From: Sipunculus nudus
Taxonomy: Eukaryota; Annelida; Sipuncula; Golfingiida; Sipunculidae
Assembly: GCA_026874595.1 (NCBI GenBank)
Contig: CM049320.1
Coordinates: 27,009,214 to 27,073,213 of the forward strand
Direction: 5' to 3'
DNA: 64,000 nucleotides
Of this stretch, positions 50,601-60,741 are shown in pieces. A program made the position numbers and the translations under genes. The notes beneath the pieces were generated by a model. It was not told where the DNA came from. It worked only from the letters and a program-made list of their open reading frames with translations, and made no database searches. The number at the start of each line of letters is the position of its first letter. Positions within the stretch are counted from its first letter, which is position 1.

Positions 50601-53274
50601 TTATGTGTCGCTAGGCCGTATACGTATCCATTTTTACTTCATTTTATTCGATTTTGGTCATATTTTCCTGATCTTGCCTCGGGGGTAAATAAAGGCAACC
50701 TTTAGTACATTTTTTCTATAATGCCACGGCAGAAAAGTTGGACAGTGACAGTAGAACGATTGACAGTCTTTCCAAGTGGTTTAAGTTTTAAGTTACAATA
50801 GGAACAAAGCTTTCCTCTCATGTCTTTAATATGCTATCTGCCATTATTTTATTGCAATTGGTGGCCTTTGTACAATCCGTTTTACGGTTTTCATCGATGG
50901 CATTTAATTTTATTTTGAATAGAACTAATAATAGCGGGCATAAAGAATACCAATCTAAAAAATACCCAACAAATCTTTGATTGGGTTTTAATGATGTTAA
51001 CATAAATCAACAAATTCTTTGATATTTATCATTGACAGAGAGGACGCACGGCATTGATCGTTGCATCCATTAGTGGTCATGTAAAAGTTGTGAAGGAATT
51101 GCTAAAGAATGGTGCCGATGTTAACGTACCAGGGAAGGTAATGTCTCAGTTTAGTCCTACATATGTCATTCACTGCACAAATACATAACCTTCCTAAGAA
51201 AGACGTACCAATCTACATAATACATACCACCAATATTTAATGGTGGAGGTAACCGCCTCCATTTTTTTAATTCTAAGTGAACTAAGTATATGTACATCTG
51301 CAGAACTCCATTCCGGGTATCGGATTTCGTGACAAGGCAGTATCACACGCTTCCTCTCGTTTAATATCCTGGCGTCAATCAGGCTCGATGATTACTGCAC
51401 CTGCGGGCCCTAGGTGCGCAATCGTTCCAATAGGTCATACCACCGAGGAACCTCCGAAAGGCGCACTCGTTTGTGAGTGAAACACGGCCGTTGTTTACAG
51501 CCTTCCCATTAAGCCTGCAGAGCCCTCACCCTGAGCGGGGGCCGACCGTGAAAAATCTCACCGTCTCGGCTGAAATTTGAACTCATGATCTCCCGGCTTT
51601 AAGTTCTGTGCTCCACCCCTGAGCCACAGAAGCCGGTTTGTGAAAAAACAACATCCGCTGACAACGGAGGACATTTTACTGACCAGACGCTATCATACTA
51701 ATATAAATAGGACATTGAGCACACATTAGGTGCTCTTTTTGACTGGTTTCTTCTCAATATTTCTACCAGCTATATGGAGAAATTGTGTTTAATAAATCAC
51801 AAATTTGTCTGAAACAGTATAAATGTGGATCTTTATACTAACTGTGAAGGTGTTTCAAATAAATACCAGGTGAATTTACAGAAACGTTAACTAAAGCTTC
51901 ACTTTGATTACCTTTGCAGTTGCACACAAACTGTATACTTCAGCGCCCTTTTAAAATACCTGCTTTGTATGTTTTTCCCGTTTAAGAATGGAACTACTGC
52001 ACTCTGGATTTCTTCCTATAAAGGATATACAGAAATTGTACAACTATTAATTGGATATGGCGCACAGGTTAATTGTCGAGATCAGGTAAATATAACTTGA
52101 TATCTGTGTTCTAATACCAAATATATGTAACGATAATAAACAATACATTATGTTTATGGTTACCTATATGTAGGTATCAAGAGCACACGAAAGATACAAA
52201 TATTGTTAGCATGATTGGAAATATAAGAACGGATGTGTGGTTTATGGTTCGGTTTAGAATCTGTGTAACAATGAAAATATTAACATACAAAACATCAAAA
52301 CCATCAGCTATTGACCTAACAATGAACTTCGCATGACCTTATTCGCATTCACATTCAATGAACATTCATGAGCGAAGCAGTTTCGAACAACCAATCAAGT
52401 AATTGTCGGAAATGAAAACCGTCGATCACCTGACAAAATCTGCATTCAGTTTAGGAGCTATTCCGCCGAGTGACCAATAGTGTCTTACCTTACACTGAAT
52501 TAATATGAGACAAAGACTCCAAATATTTGCAAAACCCCACATACATTGATTGGAGTAAAGTCATTACTAGAAATCAGAGGTATAGCAATTCCAACTGATG
52601 CCGTCAGTTGATGCGAAATCGTAGACGATCGACCCTTGTGACGTCTGTGTCACGTCACTGTTTCTATAATCAACTATCACAACCAAGCTTCCTAAAAGAG
52701 AATTTTCTCGGTTCAATTGTACAATTAGGTCTAAGGGGCGGGGCAAAAGGCCAGTTGTGGTGATGTAAATTAACACAAAAGGACGCATTAAATCAGCGGG
52801 CAAAGCCAATGCGCAAGGGACTGTAGGATCTTTATTGTTATCATTCAGTTATGTGATATCGATTGTTATATAAGGGAGCAACATATGGAATATTCATTAA
52901 TACAATATTTGCTCTAACATCATGTAAGGTATTTTTTATTTCTATTATAACTTGATTTTATCGTAAAGTATTCTCTTTGCACACTGAAATACGGTGTATT
53001 ATGGAAAATATAATTCCAGAACAATGTCACGCCGCTAATAGTGGCAGCAAGGTACGGCCACCTTCAAGTGGTAAATCTGCTACTCGCGAACGGAGCTGAC
53101 ACGACAGCCTTACAGATGGTGACGTAACATTGAGTTTTAAAAAATTTTTTTAAATTTCAGAGGCAAAGGCACAATTGTGAAAAATAATTCCTATATAATT
53201 AAGGGCAAGAAGTAATTTTTTAAACGATGAAACATATAATTTTAAAGACCGTGTGATACGCATATATATCTATA

Positions 53275-53336
<62 letters not shown>

Positions 53337-53976
53337 TTTGCATCAAGAAAGGCCATGTATGTATGGTAAATACATCAGTTTTCACCATTGTTTCCTGTAG
53401 GGAGGCGCCAGTGCATTAATGCAGGCTGCAAAACATGGTAAAGGAGAGGTTGTGATCCGCCTTCTGGAAGCAGGGGCTGATGTTAACCAAATGTCTAACG
53501 TAATTAAATTTTATTTTTCTTGCGTTGCTTATCTTTTTATGGGATATTGATTTCTGTTATGAAAGTTTAAGGAAAATATTTAGCTCAAAACTAGAAAGCA
53601 AACATTTGTATATCAGCCTTAAAAATTCAGCATTAACTTTTGACTTGGTAGCACTACTGAATTTGTCAATACTCTGCTATGACCAAATTCATTTTTACGC
53701 CGATTCACGAGTTATTGTATAACTGTACAATAAGTTAATTTTTATATTTTAAATGTTTACATGTTTATATATTTGAATCTCTTGTAAATTGCTTTATTAA
53801 CAGAGTAATAGAACATGCCTTTGGAGTGCCGTATTTCAAGGACACATGGATATCGTAAGAACACTGCTTGACCATGGAGCAAATTTAAATTGTCCAGACA
53901 AGGTAAGTTAACAAGACCTTCATGAGAAATATATCAATTTATATATCAAGCAATGAAGTTTCTTTTCAACATAATT

Positions 53977-54029
<53 letters not shown>

Positions 54030-57000
54030 CAGGACGGTTTTACACCACTGATGGCTGCCACACAGGCGGGCTTTATTGACGTCGTCAAGCTACTGCTTGA
54101 AAGGGGAGCAGATGTGAATTTTAAAGCAAAGGTATGCTGATATGAATACCACAGAATGTGTCGATGTTTCGATTTATCATCCGTCCTCAACGCATTTAAA
54201 GATTGATAAATGATGTACAAAGGATATTTTTTCCAACACTCAAACTCCTTTGCATCACCAAATCGGTTACCCAAAATACCAAAAGTATTATAATCTCAAA
54301 AATTGCAAAATTGGAAATGCTGTGATTTCGGACTATATTTTTTCGCAACTGATCATGTAGATCCTAACTGGTTTTGCTATCAATCGTATTTATTAAAAAA
54401 TATCATTCTTTTGACAGGATGGCAGGAGTAGCCTCTGGCGGGTAGTCTGTAAAGGTCAAGCCGAAATTGTACAGTGGTTGCTTGATCATGGTGCAGTCAC
54501 AGATGGTACAGATAATGTAATTAGGTTTATTTCCGTAATGATAAATAATATTCATTATTTGTGGGAGTTGGTCCTTAACACCAATCTTCACAGACAAAAA
54601 AGTGATTATTTTTTTTCCAACAAAACATAACAGAAGATAATTACGTGAGTTACAGGTACGACCATGACGTTGAAAGGTGCAAGTAATTATAAATGATTAA
54701 TGTCACATAAGCAGAAATGATGGAATATTTACAATGCCATTGCTCAGTAAAAATACACCATTGATAAATAAGTATTAATTGTTTTATATAATTTAGTCAT
54801 TCAAAATTAATGTTTAATCATCCAAAATTAATGTTTTCTGCTTAATAAAGAAATATCACAACAGATGGCCTGTAATAAAATGGTTTGAGGAAAACCAGAA
54901 GATTATTTTAATGCAAAACAAGTATTGTTTCAACCTTTCTCTTCTCAAATAGGGTGGTTTGACAGTCCTAGCGCAAGCAGCACTACAAGGGGAGTTACAC
55001 GTTGTAGAACTTCTCCTCAAATCAGGCGCCGCAGTTGACCAAACAACTAATGTATGTGTAAAAAATTGCTATCCCTAAGACTGAAAATCCAACTTTACTT
55101 TCATGATTGACATTGTCTGCATCATTATTAGATCAAACATTGTTTGCATCATTATTAGATCGAACATTTAAAGCATTGTACACATATATATGTGGTGCAT
55201 ATAAATAATTTTTTTATTCATATGATTAAAAGATTAGGGCTAGAGATTAATTTTTTAGTTAAGAAAGGATTTACGTAAGATATGTTTAAACATCTTTAAT
55301 GAGAATTCCTTTTTAGTTAAAATTAAAAATATCCATAAGAAATTTATTTATTTAGATATATAAAGTTAAAATTACATAGTTAACACACATGCCAAACAAC
55401 AATGTACTCATGATTTATGAAACAGGCATAAAGTCAATTTCACAAAAATGAATAAATAAAGTCCAATAACAACAGAAATATAATTACACGTAATGAATTC
55501 AATAATTACTGGGTAAACGGAAGATGGATATATGAAAGCTGATCTCGACAAACAAATGTCTCTCCATTATCTGTTCTGTAGGCCAGCAGAACAAGCTTGT
55601 GGTGTGCAATGACTACAGGTAAGATGGAGGTAGCACAAATACTGATCGAACACGGGGCAGCAATAGATCACCAGGACAAGGTAAATTTGAAATATTTAAT
55701 CTCAAAATGTCTTGAATTCAGTTAGAACATTATCGTTCCACTTTACCTTTCATAGTTTTTCTTTTCCCGTTATTAAGTACAAAAGTCAGCCACAGCTTCT
55801 TTAAAATTGTCTGTCAATCAATACAGATGTTTCCATAACAATTCTTGATAAAATACTTTTCTTAATGCTCGGGTATTTAACATAATTGCCTGAAAGCGTT
55901 AAAATTCCCAATAAAAACCACGTTTTCTTTGGGTTTTTTTTTCAAACAAACTTTACAATTTTGTGTAAATTCTCAAAGCAAATGATCCTGAAAAAAGAAT
56001 TGAAGCAACACCTCAGAGACTGGTTACATTGTTTATGTTTTACTGATTATATTTCATCAGTAATAAATACAATTAAATATATTACGTTTTCTATCAGATG
56101 AATGGCACAATGAGTTTTATGTTTCGGCACAACAAAATGTAAATCCGTTTAAAGAAGCTTAAACTTTTTTTCCAGGATGGAATAGCGCCCCTGATGGTAG
56201 CAGTATTGACAGACCAAGCCGATCTTGTCGAATTCTTGCTCAAATGTGGAGCCAACGTAAATATCCCGGCAAAGGTATGTAAGACTACATGTTATTATCA
56301 TTACATATCCATTAATTATTAAACAAGGCATACCGCACTATAACAATAAACTACAAATTCAGCGCTGGTGACATACACAATCACACTTAATATAGGTTAA
56401 ATACAGTGTGCAAGAATCACATTCTATCACACATAAAATAACACATTAAGTACTTAATTACTAATACGTTAATATATTTTCTAGAACTACCGCCTTGAGG
56501 GCACTGTAAATTTTGATTCACAAAATGTAATCCAACCGAGGATAGCATCTTATATCAAATATCATATCATATAAGTTGTACCATTGGAATGAATAATGGA
56601 AAAAAAATGATAATTATGAAGAAAACAAATAACTTTATCGGATCAGCTATTCCTACTTATATTTTAATGTTTTGCTTAAACAATATAATCAGAAACCTGG
56701 ACTATCTATGTTAGTGTGTTTCGTTGCCTTTGCATGTACGTTTATACTTGTGAAATTTTAGGATGGTACTACCTCTCTTTGGAGAGCCGTTCATCAGGGC
56801 AAAACAAATATGGTTCGATTGCTTCTCAAATATGGGGCAGAAACGAATTGTCAAGACCAGGTTTTGTACTTTGGTTCAATAGCACAGTCTACATGTAAAA
56901 TGTTATTTTGTTCAATTTTTAATTGTTTACAACATTATTTTAACTCAACATTATTTTAACTCTAACCACAAGAGGTTGCGCATTAAATTACATTTTAGGA

Positions 57001-59369
57001 TTCATGAAACCGATTTATATATATTCTGGAGTTTTAAGTGGAGCAGAAGGTACGATAAAATGGCGCCTGTGATTAAATTAAGCTGCTACTTTATCTTAGT
57101 GAATGATTATATGCTAGCATTTTTTTTAAATTGTATTCGTATATATGTCCCAGCGGGGAGCCACTCCATTGATTGTTGCGTCATCGTACGGTTATTGCGA
57201 GATCGTGAAACACCTCATTCATGCGGGAGCTGATATTGATGTTTGTCAAAAGGTTGAGTACTTATTTTCTGTCCCTAGCATACCATATAGCTGATAATTT
57301 AATTTGCAAATGACAAGTTAAATTTAGTGTTACCATTGGAGTTTAGGGCATATTGTACATAGTTAATAATCATGTTAACAAAATACGCCATGGTTGTTTA
57401 AAAAGAATTAGAAAAATTGAATTTAAACTTATGAGGTTATTTTTTATATGATTGCAGAGGTGTCTTTGGTAGAAATTAAGTTTTGGATTTAACTTTGAAC
57501 GAGTGTGTCACATTCACCTTTTAATCATCATAAATGTATTAACCAGGGTAATAGCAATAGGAAACACCATGATTGCGTATTATGTATCCCCTTTGTTCTG
57601 ACAGGATGGGAGTACAGCTCTTTGGCAAGCGGCTGCACTTAATCATCTTGAAATAGTGAAAATACTCATAGACCATGGTGCCAGCACAGAAAGCAAACAT
57701 GAGGTATAAAAAAAGCAATAAATCATAAAACATCCCACTACAAGACAAATGGTCTGGTTGGAATATTCCTTGTTCATAATGTTTATTCGAACACAAAAAT
57801 CATTGCTGAAATTCCTTCGCACCATTAATCATATTCAGAGTACCATTTCTGTAATTTATAATCCATGCGTCATGCATTAATAGAGAAAACGTAAAAAAAG
57901 CTTTATTCATAACGACTGCACGCGCAATTTGCGGCCAATATAGCAAAACTCGTCTATTTTCGAATGCTGGTATTCTGTCTGTAGTCATTATAACACGGTT
58001 GCTTTGTTAAACTGTTTTGTATTATGCGCGACAGAAGTCGCTACTAGTTAAGTTAAATTCGGTGAAGTAATTTTCTATATTCGGTTCTTATGGTTTCGAT
58101 ATACTGTCACATTGTGGATATATGTGGAGAACCATGATTTGACAAGATTTGGCATAATTACAATTAATGATTAAGTCTGCAATTGGTGTTATTAGTGACA
58201 TTAGTTTACTCAAAACCCAGTATATTATTGCCGTGTTCTGTTTGATATATTTTCTTGTTCTCTGCCTGGTGTCATGTGACGTTTACACTCAAACATGAAA
58301 TATCATGTGACAAACCGTTTTTTTTTTTTACAATTCTAACTTGCTTGTCTTGTAATACATTCAGGCAGGGTAGATTGTGTTTTTTCGTCTATCGATATAA
58401 TCCAGGTGTAAAACGTGTAGGACAGCAGACTAAAGGAGTGTTTTTGTTTATATCCAGATTGGGATTTTCGTATTGATTTCAGGGATTCTTCCCTATATTA
58501 TACTCTTGTTCATTCGTGATTTCCCATTGTTTCACAAAATATAATTAACAGAAAGGTGTTACTGCTTGCATGATGGCTGCAAGTTTTGGTTACCTGGATA
58601 TCGTGTCTTTACTGGCAGAGAGTGGTGCAGACCTACTGGCTGCAGATACGGTATGATACTCATTTATTTAAATAAAGGTAAAAAATAAGAACAAAAAAAA
58701 TGTTTCCTGCGTGTTTTATAAAAATTTAGTTAAAAGACTTGAAATAATAAAATGTTCTCTTACTAAGTTAATACGGCTGACACAAGGTAATGGCAATAGA
58801 CTACATATTGTAACGGAAGATAATAGGGCTGTATCCATCTATCTAAATATACCTAAACACGCACCTGCTTCGCGACATTGACATTTAACAATTTATTCTC
58901 AATTTCATATTAACAACAGGAGGGAAGGAGGGCATTATGGTACTCAGCGTCAGAGGGCCACGCTTCATTAGTGGAAGTATTGATAAACTTCGGATCGGAT
59001 ATTGACCGGAAAGCCAAGGTTAAATATTTATTAGCGTTATGTTATATAAACGTATTACTTATTTTTTTTATTTTATTGTTCTATATAAGTCAAAAATATT
59101 ATATATTGTGTTTTATTTTACAAAATCTCTTTACATGTTATTATTAGAAATTTCAATATTAAATTTAGGAAAACTTGTAATGTAAAGACACTATTAGATG
59201 AGTGTCGTTTTTGTATAAACTGGATTAATTAGCGTGTCTTATAATATCTTGCGTCATCTTTGTTTAGTATTAAATTGATGTTTTTAAAGGCGGCACACCA
59301 ACGAATTTGCTTGTATATGAAGATGTTTAAGACAAGAAGCCTGTATATATATTTAATTTTAAATATATA

Positions 59370-59411
<42 letters not shown>

Positions 59412-60690
59412 ACAGTCAGTCTGTGTAATCAGTCATTTCATGAAATGCCTAAACATTTCAGTCACTTTGCGTAATGTCTGGGACCATCAGTAATATCATA
59501 AAATTGATATCATTAATTGTTCAGTCATATCATTAAATGACGGAAATTTATATCCAGTCATTACATGTAATATCTAGATAAAAATATGAACACAACATAA
59601 GTTGATACAATGGTTTCATTGTCAATAATGGTATACCAAACAGTAAAGTTTATACAAATGCTCAGTGATAGTCTATTTATTAAACTAGCGTTTTACACGA
59701 ATACTTTTGTTTGAATTTGCACAATTAGAATGCATTAAACCCTGTATATTATAGAATCGGAATTAAGGCGTAGATAAGCAGATATGATAATACATGTTTT
59801 CTTTATAAAATAAACTAAAAATCAGTTTTCAAACAAGCATTTTAAATCAGAATATAAATCCATTTCATTTTGAAATGAGAAAAAAGTCAATCATATCTCA
59901 AAGCATATAAAATATTCAGATAAGCTAAAAATAAAATTCTATGAAAAAAGATATAGAAAAAAATACAGGTGGCAATAAAGGAAGATTAAAAAATGTAAAA
60001 AGTCAGCTTAAATTCAGCTCTGCTAAAAAAATTCCAAATTCTACAGTCTGGAAAATGGTATTAATTAATCATTGAAATATTTCCCTTTTTTAATTTACCA
60101 GTCACTTCCTTTATACATTATACTAGCCTAGTCCTGCCATACATTTGTGTGTAGTATCTGTGTAGCTACTCACTGGTGATAACTTTTCAAAGCTAGGCCA
60201 ATTATCATAGACGGAATCTTAGTCCACCGTTCAGCTAATACATTGTAGGGTCAAGGGTTTCCTTGTAGCTAGTAGGTAATCGCTGGTACTCGCCATCCAA
60301 GGAGACCAATCATATGTGGTATACCCAGTCCCCTGCTAAACTAACACAAACATCTAGACTTCCTCGGCTACTTCTAACTTCTCAAAGCTACCTGAAGGCC
60401 TTAGTTGAAGGAGATATCCTAATAACCCGAACCCTGTGAAATAATTGTCGAATTGATGAAAAAACGACCTGACAAGATATCTGCTCCTATCTTTTATCTA
60501 TGACATAGATTGCGTGATTTGCAGTCAGGCAATCTATGTAATTATACCCCTTCATGTTTAGTCATGAAATGACTGAACATTTTAGTCATTCACATAATGA
60601 CTGGTGGTGGCAGGCATTACGCGAAATTACAAAATGTTTAGACATTTCTCAAATGACTGATTACACAAATTGACTGTAACACACACACGC

Positions 60691-60741
<51 letters not shown>

